A stretch of DNA of 40,434 nucleotides from a virus. Below the pieces are notes generated by a model. The model saw only the letters and a program-made list of their open reading frames with translations, was not told the DNA's origin and made no database searches. Each line of letters begins with the position of its first letter. The first letter of the stretch is position 1. Location: positions 1 to 40,434 of IMG/VR virus record IMGVR_UViG_3300035180_000953, one strand, 5' to 3'. Shown piece after piece: positions 23,961 to 32,045 of this stretch. The position numbers and the translations under genes are program-made.

Positions 23961-24664
23961 CGTGAACGCTCCGAAGGTGTAAATTGTACCGATGCTTGCT
24001 CTTGTGCCAGAGGGGAAGTGAAGAACCCCTCTTTGAACTTCACAGCTTTCATGCTAATCTCCTGTCTAGTTGCAACTGGTGTTTGATATTCCAGCGCGAT
24101 TTCATCCGCGAGCGCCCACTTCAGCATATGAAAGGCTTCTTGCGGAAAGTCTGGGTTATCCGTGCTGAGGTTGAAGTCCTGTATCTGCCGCTGTATTACA
24201 ACGTGGTAAGTGTGAGTGGAGTCAACCGGAACAGGGAACATTGTGATTGTCCCTGCGTTAAGCTGCGGGTCATAAAAGGCTTGGTTAGGAATCCCTTGTG
24301 TAGCCTTAAGGCCTAGAGCATCCCAGTCATACCGGGAGGTCATAGCAATTGTGACACTGCTGCCTGTCGTATTATCCACTAAGTAGCCATCGAGAATCCG
24401 AAGCGGGAGTGGGGAACCAACAATCGTGCTCAGGTTGTATTGGGCCTGACCAGCAACCATAGGCACTGCGATATCCTGCACACACCACAGAGGCAACCCC
24501 GACAGCACCATAGACTTCACTATGATGTTAAGCGCCTGTGCACAGTTAGCTATATCCTCTGCTGGGGCTGTTTCCCCTGTTGCAAATACCCCGCACAGCC
24601 GTAAAGAAGCAGCGATTAAATCGTCCCTGCTCATTTGGAAGGTGTACGTCCCACTCGTGCTCAT
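23957..24664 (-). CDS. Tail accessory / head-completion protein, P22 gp4-like
   Basis: The product is 235 residues. The N-terminal helix pair (SRDDLIAASLRLCGVFATGE, then EDIANCAQALNIIVKSMVL) and the later Leu/Trp segment (MLKWALADEIALEY) match the P22 gp4-type adaptor proteins that bind below the portal. It would seal the packaged head and provide the site for tail proteins. Its ATG overlaps the stop of the 41-residue gene upstream. The gp10-like tail protein at 12031 would be its partner. Confidence 0.7.
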   Translation of the reverse strand: MSTSGTYTFQMSRDDLIAASLRLCGVFATGETAPAEDIANCAQALNIIVKSMVLSGLPLWCVQDIAVPMVAGQAQYNLSTIVGSPLPLRILDGYLVDNTTGSSVTIAMTSRYDWDALGLKATQGIPNQAFYDPQLNAGTITMFPVPVDSTHTYHVVIQRQIQDFNLSTDNPDFPQEAFHMLKWALADEIALEYQTPVATRQEISMKAVKFKEGFFTSPLAQEQASVQFTPSERSR

Positions 24665-24786
24665 TTAGCCTTGACCTTTGCATTCATCAACTTCGCCATC
24701 TCACGCATCCCTGTTGGGGGGAGTGGCTTAGGCTTTGAAGCCGCTTTTGCTACTGCCGCTTTCGCTTTCGCTTTAACTGCCGCCAT
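24661..24786 (-). CDS. Lys/Ala-rich 41-residue basic protein
   Basis: This small gene has an ATG at 24786 preceded by GGGGATGGT and ends in a TGA overlapping the next start (ATGA), so it is clearly part of the operon. The first half alternates Ala and Lys (AAVKAKAKAAVAKAASKPK) like a histone tail. The second half could form a short helix (GMREMAKLMNAKV). It may bind DNA in the head or tether the tail accessory protein. No known family was recognised. Confidence 0.65.
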   Translation of the reverse strand: MAAVKAKAKAAVAKAASKPKPLPPTGMREMAKLMNAKVKAK

Positions 24787-24805
24787 ACCATCCCCTTTTA
24801 GGTGA

Positions 24806-25216
24806 TTACTGCGCTTTGAGAAGGTGCATTACAACTGAAAAGGACAGGATTTGGCCAGCTGCCCATCCTTGCGTTGCAATTAGTATTTTACCCGTTTTAC
24901 CGACGCCACCGTTATTGGTCAGCCCGCTAAACTCACGGTATTCCATATGCCCCGCCTTGACTAGATCATCAATACGCACAGGGGTTGTAGCATCCCACCA
25001 GAGGTTTACCGCTAAGCCATCCTCGACAGCATAGACAATACGCTGAATTCTAAGTGAGTTAGCTTTAAGCTTACCTGTGTTGTCAATGCCTTGCGTTAAT
25101 GCCGGGTCAATAAGAACTTGCTGCGCTAAGTCAGACGTATCAAGAACCCCAGTCGCCTTGAGTACAAGGTTTCTGGGGCCATCCTGAATGACCTGAATGT
25201 TAAATTCATTAGCCAT
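24806..25216 (-). CDS. Virion structural protein (136 aa)
   Basis: The sequence is beta-rich: FNIQVIQDGPRNLVLKATG, later LRIQRIVYAVEDGLAVNLWW and KILIATQGWAAGQILSFSVV. This pattern is seen in phage head decoration or tail-terminator proteins with a jelly-roll or immunoglobulin-like fold. The ribosome site is AAGGGATAGCTGAC. It lies between the head protein at 25233 and the gp4-like gene. The precise virion role is not deducible. Confidence 0.6.
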   Translation of the reverse strand: MANEFNIQVIQDGPRNLVLKATGVLDTSDLAQQVLIDPALTQGIDNTGKLKANSLRIQRIVYAVEDGLAVNLWWDATTPVRIDDLVKAGHMEYREFSGLTNNGGVGKTGKILIATQGWAAGQILSFSVVMHLLKAQ

Positions 25217-25232
25217 GTCAGCTATCCCTTAC

Positions 25233-25949
25233 TTAACGCTGGGAAGCTGCAACAAAGTAGTCAACTGTCAGTGTTTTGACAGCCGCCGCAGAGTTCAACA
25301 AACCGAATGAAGGGGCGAGAAGTGCTTGCGTGAGGGCAGGCTGGGACAACCGGGCTACTGGTCCACGTGACGTAGTGCTTTGTCCAGTTGAAGGGTTGAA
25401 GAAAGCCATAATGTCGCCATTGGCCTTGACTTGTATGCCGAGTTCAAAGGCGGTGCCAGCCACTAGCAAGTTAGAAGCTGGGAGCGCAACAGTAGTAGTT
25501 ACACCACCAATCTTAGACACCAGCGACAGGGCAGCTTGGCCCGTATTTTTCAACAAGTACACACCATCAGGAGCTGTCAGAGGGGCAGCACTGGCAGCAA
25601 TGAGGCCGCAGTAAAACACATCGGCAATCGCATCGGACAAAACCCCACGGAACTTGAAGAAAGTATCTTTACCTGCAGTTAGCTTGTGGGAAGCGACGAC
25701 ACGCTGGACATATACAGCATCCGTGCCGCCAGCAGAAGTGGATAAGGCTACCGCACCGCCATCAAACGGCAGTTGTGCCACCGTACCTGTACCGACAACA
25801 GTTGCCGTGTAAAAACCAGCAGAGTAACACATGAAGTCATCATTGTCTTCATAGTACCAAGTCGGGTCTAGTATACCAGCATCGGCCATTGTTTGACCGG
25901 GAGCTGCATTGGTCACGCCATTGGGAATCCGGGTAGTAAGAGAAGCCAT
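25233..25949 (-). CDS. Head structural / decoration protein (238 aa)
   Basis: The product is beta-rich and Ala/Thr-rich, without enzymatic motifs. It starts with SLTTRIPNGVTNAAPGQTM. The middle (WYYEDNDDFMCYSAGFYTAT) and the later KLTAGKDTFFKFRGVL are typical of minor head or decoration proteins with lectin-like folds. The ribosome site AAAAGGATTCAAATT is strong. It follows the major capsid gene in transcription order, separated by palindrome copy 7. Confidence 0.6.
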   Translation of the reverse strand: MASLTTRIPNGVTNAAPGQTMADAGILDPTWYYEDNDDFMCYSAGFYTATVVGTGTVAQLPFDGGAVALSTSAGGTDAVYVQRVVASHKLTAGKDTFFKFRGVLSDAIADVFYCGLIAASAAPLTAPDGVYLLKNTGQAALSLVSKIGGVTTTVALPASNLLVAGTAFELGIQVKANGDIMAFFNPSTGQSTTSRGPVARLSQPALTQALLAPSFGLLNSAAAVKTLTVDYFVAASQR

Positions 25950-25978
25950 AATTTGAATCCTTTTAAGGGGTGATGGAG

Positions 25979-26018
25979 TTATTAGGGCGTATTACAATAG
26001 TGTAACCCGCCCTAATAA
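25979..26018. repeat. 40-bp palindromic repeat, copy 7 (arms A/A)
   Basis: Left arm TTATTAGGGCGTATTACA, spacer ATAG, right arm TGTAACCCGCCCTAATAA. It lies in the 81-bp gap just after the major capsid stop codon in transcription direction. Confidence 0.9.
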
Positions 26019-26030
26019 TCATACAGCTAC

Positions 26031-26939
26031 TTACGCAGCGTTGCTACCATACAAGCCACGGGGGTTAGCCCACAGGAAGGCATAACGCTCATAAGCGCCA
26101 ACCTTGAAGTTGCGGGTATCCGAATCATTATCTTCCCATGCATTCAATGCTTCCCGCTCTTGCCAGATTAGTCCGTCCTGACAGTTAGTGGTAATAAACC
26201 AAGGGCCAGTTGCAGTCAAGTACGGGTTGGAGACAATACCACCAGGCAACAAGCCCTGCGTAGGATTGATATCGTTGTTGTTGGTGCCAACAGACTTTGG
26301 CGTCTTCAGCACGCGCTCCGCGTTAAAGTAGTTATTTGGATGAACAACGAGCTTGTCACCGGACAGCGGTTCAATGTAACCCCGGTCGTTTTTCGCTTGC
26401 ATCATCAGAATCAACATATCTTCCAGCGCGGCTTGCGAGAATGAAGCGTCCACGGCCAACTTGTTCTGCCAAGTACCGGCGGTGAAGTTAGGGTGAGCCG
26501 TGTTCAACAGACTGACACCATCACCACCGACATAGCTGCTGTTGAAGGCGCGGTTGAAGATGTTAGTAGCGATAATGTTCTTGGTCTCACCGAAAGCGCG
26601 GCGCAGCTTCTCGACGCGATTCTTGGTCAACTTGACGTACAGGTTGTCCTTCAACTCTTCGTAGGTTGTGATAATGCCCAGACCATATGCTACGTTCGTA
26701 CCGCGAGTTACGAAACCTTGCTGTGCAGCGTCGAAGCTAATCGGACTGCCTTCAGGTTTCACAATTGCGAGGCCGAGGCCAACGCTCTGTACGTATTCTT
26801 CGTAGTTCTTAGTCGAAGACTCTTTCTTAAACATCAATGGGGCGTACTGCGGGGTAGCCGCAGCTGCATCTTCCCACCAAACTTTTACGCCTTCCCATAG
26901 TGCTTTGGGGAAGGCATTTGTACCTTGAATACCAGCCAT
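26031..26939 (-). CDS. Major capsid protein (HK97-fold)
   Basis: The product is 302 residues with an excellent ribosome site (CAAGGAGCAACAACATG). The sequence has a long helix equivalent to the HK97 spine (KNRVEKLRRAFGETKNIIA), preceded by GLGIITTYEELKDNLYVKL. A beta-rich P-domain-like part ends with GPWFITTNCQDGLIWQE and YERYAFLWANPRGLYG. Position after scaffold and decoration genes and size agree with a major capsid. It has a private leader hairpin upstream and palindrome copy 7 downstream, which may set its expression level. Confidence 0.8.
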   Translation of the reverse strand: MAGIQGTNAFPKALWEGVKVWWEDAAAATPQYAPLMFKKESSTKNYEEYVQSVGLGLAIVKPEGSPISFDAAQQGFVTRGTNVAYGLGIITTYEELKDNLYVKLTKNRVEKLRRAFGETKNIIATNIFNRAFNSSYVGGDGVSLLNTAHPNFTAGTWQNKLAVDASFSQAALEDMLILMMQAKNDRGYIEPLSGDKLVVHPNNYFNAERVLKTPKSVGTNNNDINPTQGLLPGGIVSNPYLTATGPWFITTNCQDGLIWQEREALNAWEDNDSDTRNFKVGAYERYAFLWANPRGLYGSNAA

Positions 26940-26977
26940 GTTGTTGCTCCTTGTGCTTGTAACTGTAAATGTAGAGT

Positions 26978-27006
26978 AAAACCCACCAGCAAAATGCCGA
27001 TGGGTT
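26978..27006 (-). terminator. Hairpin upstream of the capsid gene, weak terminator or attenuator
   Basis: On the transcribed strand, AACCCATC-GGCA pairs with TGC-GGTGGGTT around a small loop, followed by TTTTAC. It lies between the decoration gene and the capsid gene, so it may terminate partially or protect the capsid mRNA 5' end. Confidence 0.5.
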
Positions 27007-27012
27007 TAAGTG

Positions 27013-27621
27013 TTAAACGCCAGCCGTGTTGCCCATCAGTTCGTGTTGATTGAACTTAACCAGCCACTTCGCACTCACACCAAAGGCATTGTCAGTTCGC
27101 TGTACCAAGCCGACCAGTTTCAGGCTCAGCGTGTTCGTGGTAGCAACAGAGCTGGTGTTCAAGACAGTAGCAGAGTTCTGCTGGGGCGCAGTGGGGTTTG
27201 TCACAGTGTAAGAGGCGTTTTTATTCGCGCTAGTAGCTGTAAGGGCTATCAGACCATCATCTTGCAACTCAAACAAGACATTAGGGTCATCGCATACCAG
27301 GACGTAATAGTCTCTAGACTTGGTAGCGGGGATATTCTGGATGGTTAGGTCTAGAGTAGTGCCAACCAGTGAAGGGTTGCCAGGGGTTGCAGCCAGCACA
27401 CCAACAACGACACCACGGGCAGCATCTGTGCCGTTAGTAATCTTGGTGACAGCCGGGATACCATTTGCATCAGCGTTAGCGGCTGACTTCACAGCATCAC
27501 CAGGGTTGATTTGGTTTGGCTCAGCGGCTTGAACTACATACACGTTCAATGCGCCGTTCCAGGCTGAACCACCCAGCATACGGGATGGGACAAAGCCACG
27601 AGGGGCGACTAAGTTTGCCAT
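27013..27621 (-). CDS. Capsid decoration-like protein
   Basis: The product is 202 residues. The N-terminus LVAPRGFVPSRMLGGSAWNG and the following VYVVQAAEPNQINPGDAV are typical of phage structural cement proteins. Later strands are interspersed with Gly/Ala turns (GVVVGVLAATPGNPSLVG). It has no catalytic motif. It is directly upstream of the major capsid gene, as decoration proteins often are, and it would bind the capsid outer surface to stabilise the filled head. The ribosome site AAGGAGTATTAACAA is strong. Confidence 0.65.
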   Translation of the reverse strand: MANLVAPRGFVPSRMLGGSAWNGALNVYVVQAAEPNQINPGDAVKSAANADANGIPAVTKITNGTDAARGVVVGVLAATPGNPSLVGTTLDLTIQNIPATKSRDYYVLVCDDPNVLFELQDDGLIALTATSANKNASYTVTNPTAPQQNSATVLNTSSVATTNTLSLKLVGLVQRTDNAFGVSAKWLVKFNQHELMGNTAGV

Positions 27622-27624
27622 TTG

Positions 27625-28125
27625 TTAATACTCCTTACGGTACTTACTATTAAGGGAGGACTTTACGCCTTGCGGCAGGTAGCGTCCACTTGAGGGTTCA
27701 CGTTGCTCTGCAATGATGGATTCTTCACGGGCATCAGCATCCTGATCGCGGTAGCTGGTTCGTTCCGCCCAGAGGTCTTCGGGGCATTTCAACAGGTACG
27801 CACGCATCGCAGTGCCATCAGCTTTCTTTCCTACAAAGCGGGAAACTAGCTCAGTAACATCGTCGTCGGCTACAACTCCTACAGAAGCCCCACGACCTAA
27901 ACCAACTTCATCCCTTGTAACAAAGGAGAAACCTTCACTCAGTAATTGCTCAATTGCTCCATTATCGTCGTCGTTTTCAAAGAAGAGATGCATACCGGGT
28001 ATCTGGTACGGTACAGATAACTTCAGACGAGGGCCGCCAAAATCTGCAGGTCTCGCACGTGGAGCTTCTTTCCGCTCAGTATCTCTTGCAATTGTAACTT
28101 CGTCGCGTGTGCCATTAGTAGCCAT
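27625..28125 (-). CDS. Conserved head-region protein (166 aa)
   Basis: The product is highly charged. It starts with EVTIARDTERKEAPRARPA and has a short conserved core (KLSVPYQIPGMHLFFENDDD, then IEQLLSEGFSFVTRDEVGL). The C-terminal tail is rich in acidic and basic residues with Gln and Ser (EESIIAEQREPSSGRYLP). It lies between scaffold and decoration genes and is probably a head-assembly factor. I do not recognise a specific family. Confidence 0.55.
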   Translation of the reverse strand: MATNGTRDEVTIARDTERKEAPRARPADFGGPRLKLSVPYQIPGMHLFFENDDDNGAIEQLLSEGFSFVTRDEVGLGRGASVGVVADDDVTELVSRFVGKKADGTAMRAYLLKCPEDLWAERTSYRDQDADAREESIIAEQREPSSGRYLPQGVKSSLNSKYRKEY

Positions 28126-28166
28126 GATAGATGTTTCCTTTATGTTGTAAATGTGAAAGTTTATTC

Positions 28167-29120
28167 TTAACGCGAGAAGTAATTGGCGAGGAACTTCTCT
28201 TTGGTCATCCAGCCTTCCTTGACAAACTGGCGCATAAGTTCCAGGTCTTCTTTAGGAAGGTCGCGCTCGGTTTTGCCCGCCGCCCCCACGCCAGTCTTCC
28301 CCCCGCCGGCCTGAGCGCCACTGCCAGTAGAACTCGCTGAGGTCGCATTGGCGAGGTTGCTGGCTCCTGAGGCTGTCCTGAAGTACCGGGGGAAGTCTCT
28401 GCGCATCAACTCGCTAACCTTGTCCAGGAATGGCCGCCCACGAACTGTCTCGCCGGATTTGATAAGGTTTTCCCCCAGGTTGAGTGCATACTGGCGCAAT
28501 TTGGCATCCTCACTGAACCAAGCATTACCGTCTTCAACCCACTCCGCCAGCACTGGGTCGGTCTTAGCCATGTCGGCAGCTTGCTCACTGGTCAGTACTG
28601 CCGGGGCCACCTGCTCAATGGGCGCCTTGAGTTCCTTTTGCTGCATCTTGAGCAGGTCGATACGGTCTTCCAGTGCCACAACAGTCTCATGCTCACCCTC
28701 ACTCTGAGCTTCTGAGCGTTGCACTCGCAAGGCAGCGATAGCATTTTTCAGCTCTTCATCCTTCCGGGCGATTGTTTCTTCATGGAACTTTTTGAAAGCC
28801 GCCTTTGTGCCTTCGAATTCTTCTATTTTCCTTCGGAGGGTTGCAACTTCATTCTCAAGGTTCTTCGTGAAACGCTCACCGCGTTCGAGGAAGGTTTTTG
28901 CATCAACCCATTTCTTCGGGTCGCCCTTGTAGTGTTCCTTGTCCACCCAACCTTGACGCGTTGCTTGTACCTCAGCAGCGGCATTGTCGCCTTCAGGAGA
29001 GGCTCCCACATCGTCAGTATCCTCCCCTGCCCCAACTTCCGCAATGGCTGCATCAATTTCCGTCAATTCTGCTTCTATATCAGCGGCAGTTCGCTGTGTT
29101 TGTTGTGCTTGTCCAGTCAT
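28167..29120 (-). CDS. Probable scaffolding protein
   Basis: The product is 317 residues. The N-terminal third is acidic (AELTEIDAAIAEVGAGEDTD). A predicted coiled coil follows (NLENEVATLRRKIEEFEGTK; RKDEELKNAIAALRVQRSE). The end is basic and helical (PKEDLELMRQFVKEGWMTKE), as in scaffold proteins that bind capsid through a C-terminal basic helix. Its place between the portal/GroES genes and the capsid supports this. Palindrome copy 8 lies 17 bp upstream. Confidence 0.7.
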   Translation of the reverse strand: MTGQAQQTQRTAADIEAELTEIDAAIAEVGAGEDTDDVGASPEGDNAAAEVQATRQGWVDKEHYKGDPKKWVDAKTFLERGERFTKNLENEVATLRRKIEEFEGTKAAFKKFHEETIARKDEELKNAIAALRVQRSEAQSEGEHETVVALEDRIDLLKMQQKELKAPIEQVAPAVLTSEQAADMAKTDPVLAEWVEDGNAWFSEDAKLRQYALNLGENLIKSGETVRGRPFLDKVSELMRRDFPRYFRTASGASNLANATSASSTGSGAQAGGGKTGVGAAGKTERDLPKEDLELMRQFVKEGWMTKEKFLANYFSR

Positions 29121-29136
29121 AATAAATCCTTTCTAG

Positions 29137-29176
29137 TTTCTCGTGCGCATTACATTGTCGTAATACGCCCTAATAA
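29137..29176. repeat. 40-bp palindromic repeat, copy 8 (arms B/A)
   Basis: Left arm TTTCTCGTGCGCATTACA, spacer TTGT, right arm CGTAATACGCCCTAATAA. It fills nearly all of the 56-bp gap between the GroES-like gene stop and the scaffold gene start. Confidence 0.85.
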
Positions 29177-29563
29177 TCAAAAAGTTTCCACAGTCGTAAT
29201 AATATCCGTATCATTTACGAAGCGATACTCCCGTCCATCCAGATGGCTCGTGTGGAACTTCCCAGTATACTGGCCCACAAGCACTGTGTCGCCGACTTCC
29301 GCGTAGTCGGTGCTCTTGTCGAACCAGCAATCATGGCCGATTTCAACCACAGTCGCAGTGACTGACAGGCTCCGCTCTGCTTCCGCCGTTTTACGCTGAA
29401 TGATAATACCACTTTCAGTTTGTTCTTCTATTTGTTGCCCGACCAGTAATACTCGATGGCCGGTAGCACGAAAGCCGCTTTTATTGGACTCATTGTAACC
29501 CTTTTCTGCGCGCCATCCACGTTGCCCCTTGGCTACTGCTGCTACATCTTCCACTTTTTTCAT
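29177..29563 (-). CDS. GroES-like cochaperonin
   Basis: The product is 128 residues. Residues 34-126 match the Cpn10 fold: GHRVLLVGQQ as first strand, the mobile loop EEQTESGIII (46-55, where GIII equals the GIVL contact of GroES), then ATVVEIG, YAEVGDTVLVGQY and FVNDTDIITTV. A charged N-terminal extension (KKVEDVAAVAKGQRGWRAEK) is extra to bacterial GroES. It could replace host GroES to let host GroEL fold the phage capsid, as T4 gp31 does. Its location between portal and scaffold genes supports a head-assembly role. It overlaps its upstream neighbour by 4 bases. Confidence 0.85.
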   Translation of the reverse strand: MKKVEDVAAVAKGQRGWRAEKGYNESNKSGFRATGHRVLLVGQQIEEQTESGIIIQRKTAEAERSLSVTATVVEIGHDCWFDKSTDYAEVGDTVLVGQYTGKFHTSHLDGREYRFVNDTDIITTVETF

Positions 29564-29820
29564 GCTGATTCCCCTTCATCAAACTCATTCACCCCAATAG
29601 CTTCCTCAAGGTCACCAATCAGCGCCACCAGTACCCGGACACCACCGAGAGCCGCTGCGTTCATTGCAACAGTTTCCTCGCTAGTTTTTCCGATAAAGGT
29701 TTCTCCCGCCCAGGCTTCCATAGCTTCTTGTTTGCTGCTCCGCAGCGTATTCACCAACTCTTTCGTAACCGGACTTTCCGCCCAATCCTTTCTCTCTTGT
29801 GCTGATATAACTTTTGCCAT
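29560..29820 (-). CDS. Small head-region protein (86 aa)
   Basis: The product is predicted all-helical: SAQERKDWAESPVTKELVNT, a middle WAGETFIGKTSEETV, and an acidic C-terminus (IGVNEFDEGESA). Proteins of this size and type often lie right after phage portal genes. The ribosome site is ACAGGAGTAATAGGC. It overlaps the GroES-like gene by 4 bases, so the two are co-translated. No function is recognisable. Confidence 0.6.
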   Translation of the reverse strand: MAKVISAQERKDWAESPVTKELVNTLRSSKQEAMEAWAGETFIGKTSEETVAMNAAALGGVRVLVALIGDLEEAIGVNEFDEGESA

Positions 29821-29825
29821 GCCTA

Positions 29826-32033
29826 TTACTCCTGTAGATTAGTTGCAGGGGTAGATTCTTCACCCCCAGTTTGTGACTCCGTTGGGACTTGTTGCCCTTG
29901 GGCTTCCTGCTTTGCCTGCATTGCCTTACTACCACTTTCTAAATACTTATGGAGCATCCCCATTGCCTTGTTAAGTCCGTCACTCTTCTGCTTTGCCGCT
30001 GCTATTTGCAGTTCCAGCATCGCAATCGCGTGACCACTTTCAACGCCTTGGGCTTCACTCAATTCCTTGACAGCTTTTGCCTCCAATTCCTTAATCTTTG
30101 CGTCATTCAACGCAAGCTCCAGTTGCATATTCGCTACATCCAACTGCATACTGTCATGATGCTGCAATTTCTTCAGCTCCAACTCACCTGCTTTAATCTG
30201 CAACTCCTCCATCTTAGGATTCGGTGGCGGCGGTACAGCGTGCTTCCCTTCCGGGTCTGGGTACAGGATATCAATATCCGCCACATCATGTGCTTCCAGA
30301 AACGCCACCACAGCTTTGTATCTATTAAATCCAGGCTGACTCGATGCCAATTGCAACACGATGCTGGCCTTCTGCTTGCGTTGCGACGCGCTCACGACCT
30401 CAGCACTTGCTGCTGGCGCCACTCTCAGACTGTGCTTGGTGTAGTCATCAGGCAACAGCACGGCATCAGGGCCAGAGGTCAACTCCGCGTAGTGCGGGTA
30501 GTAAGGAAGGAACACCGCGTTAATGTCCAGTATCTTCCGTAGTTCCTCAGTAAACCCCCGATACATGCGGTTGTATATCCCACTGAACAGCATCATGCCC
30601 TGTTCAACAGTATTGCGACTGGTTTCTGCTGGAGTGTTTTGCCCTGGACTCACCCCAGTCATAATATCAGTTGCCCCGGAAATCTTTTCGCTGTAAGTTA
30701 CTAGCATACCCAGCAATTGGAACAGCACGCCACTTGGCTCGCGGACAGGGAGCGGGAAGATATTGTTCTTCAAGTCCGTGCCGGTGGAATCAATGGGTTT
30801 CCACTCAAACGGGTCAAAGGAAGTCTTTCCTCCCTTAATCTTCACGCCGCGCCCAAGGAATCCCCCGGCAGTCGTAGCCATCGTCCCCGCATCAATCAAC
30901 TGATTCGTCAGCGTATCGACAGCTTCGTTCATCGGCCCAAGTAACGCACCCAGTCCTAACCCGTACACACCACCATCTGGGCTAGGGATGAACAAGTATC
31001 GTGTGTAGTACAGCATTGGGGCAATCCGCACGATGTGATTATCTTTAGCATTTTGCAGCTTCTCCGCGCTTCGTTCCAGCGAACTACGCAGCTCCATGTC
31101 ATCGGTTGCGATAGCGTCCTGCTCATACTTCCGCACCAGCGCATCATTGCGCCGGCTGATGCTCCCGCCGGTAAATCTCGCAACAACCCGTAAGACCTGT
31201 GCAGTATCATGCCGCACTGACACAATATACGGTTCTTTGTATCCGTCACCGTCAAGGTCAAGCCAGCAATGCTGCTCTAGTATCTCGTAAGTATCGTTGG
31301 TATCCCCGCCGGTCGGGCGTATGCCAGTGGCTTCCTGCTGTACCTGCTGTAACAAGTAGCTCTCGGAGGGCAACGTTGGTGCTGCATCCTCCGCCATTTC
31401 CAGGAATATTCCTCTGCGGAAGTTCTCCTGCAATTCGTTACCTGTTTTAAGAAGTATCTCGGTAATCCGTTGCGCCTTGTCGATATCCTTACAGTTATAG
31501 TCAAGGATCAAATCCATCGCAGGCACGTGACCTGAAATTGTGGCACCCGCAACAGTATCAGGATACGTTTTCTTAAAGGCACTCCCCAGCAGACACGCCG
31601 AGAACTTCGCTTGCTCATCACTATCCAACCAATTCTTATCATCTTCAATCAGCTGCATGGAGATGTGCTGGCTCAACCGCTTTGCTTGCAGTGCCTTCGC
31701 ACCAGTAGAATCATTCCCCAGGACTTGCACACTTGCGAGTTGCTTCCCCTTGGTCATAATGGAGATTCGCGCAAGGAACTGCAGCACCGCTATAGTCAGC
31801 AAAGGGAACTTCACATTACTACAGTTAGTCCAAGGGAATGACTTACTCTCCTTGACTTGCAGTGCAAGCTTCACTGCATCTGCATGGCGCGCTTCCCAAT
31901 CGGCGCGACTGCTCCTGTCCCTGGCTGTGTTTGCAACGACTTCCCTCCCCAGGTCTTTCAGATACTGCGCATCCAGGAACTCCGCAATGTTAGGGGATTC
32001 CATCAGCTTTTGAATCTCATACTTTGTCGTCAT
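29826..32033 (-). CDS. Portal protein
   Basis: The product is 735 residues, matching the larger P22-type podovirus portals. The N-terminus has WEARHADAVKLALQVKESKS and PWTNCSNVKFPLL; the Pro-Trp and surface-loop pattern is typical. The stem region includes GLGALLGPMNEAVDTLTNQL and the crown is preceded by MTGVSPGQNTPAETSRN. The last 130 residues are a long charged helix, likely the portal barrel. It lies downstream of TerL as expected and would form the dodecameric DNA channel of the capsid. Confidence 0.85.
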   Translation of the reverse strand: MTTKYEIQKLMESPNIAEFLDAQYLKDLGREVVANTARDRSSRADWEARHADAVKLALQVKESKSFPWTNCSNVKFPLLTIAVLQFLARISIMTKGKQLASVQVLGNDSTGAKALQAKRLSQHISMQLIEDDKNWLDSDEQAKFSACLLGSAFKKTYPDTVAGATISGHVPAMDLILDYNCKDIDKAQRITEILLKTGNELQENFRRGIFLEMAEDAAPTLPSESYLLQQVQQEATGIRPTGGDTNDTYEILEQHCWLDLDGDGYKEPYIVSVRHDTAQVLRVVARFTGGSISRRNDALVRKYEQDAIATDDMELRSSLERSAEKLQNAKDNHIVRIAPMLYYTRYLFIPSPDGGVYGLGLGALLGPMNEAVDTLTNQLIDAGTMATTAGGFLGRGVKIKGGKTSFDPFEWKPIDSTGTDLKNNIFPLPVREPSGVLFQLLGMLVTYSEKISGATDIMTGVSPGQNTPAETSRNTVEQGMMLFSGIYNRMYRGFTEELRKILDINAVFLPYYPHYAELTSGPDAVLLPDDYTKHSLRVAPAASAEVVSASQRKQKASIVLQLASSQPGFNRYKAVVAFLEAHDVADIDILYPDPEGKHAVPPPPNPKMEELQIKAGELELKKLQHHDSMQLDVANMQLELALNDAKIKELEAKAVKELSEAQGVESGHAIAMLELQIAAAKQKSDGLNKAMGMLHKYLESGSKAMQAKQEAQGQQVPTESQTGGEESTPATNLQE

Positions 32034-32045
32034 AATCCTTGCCTT

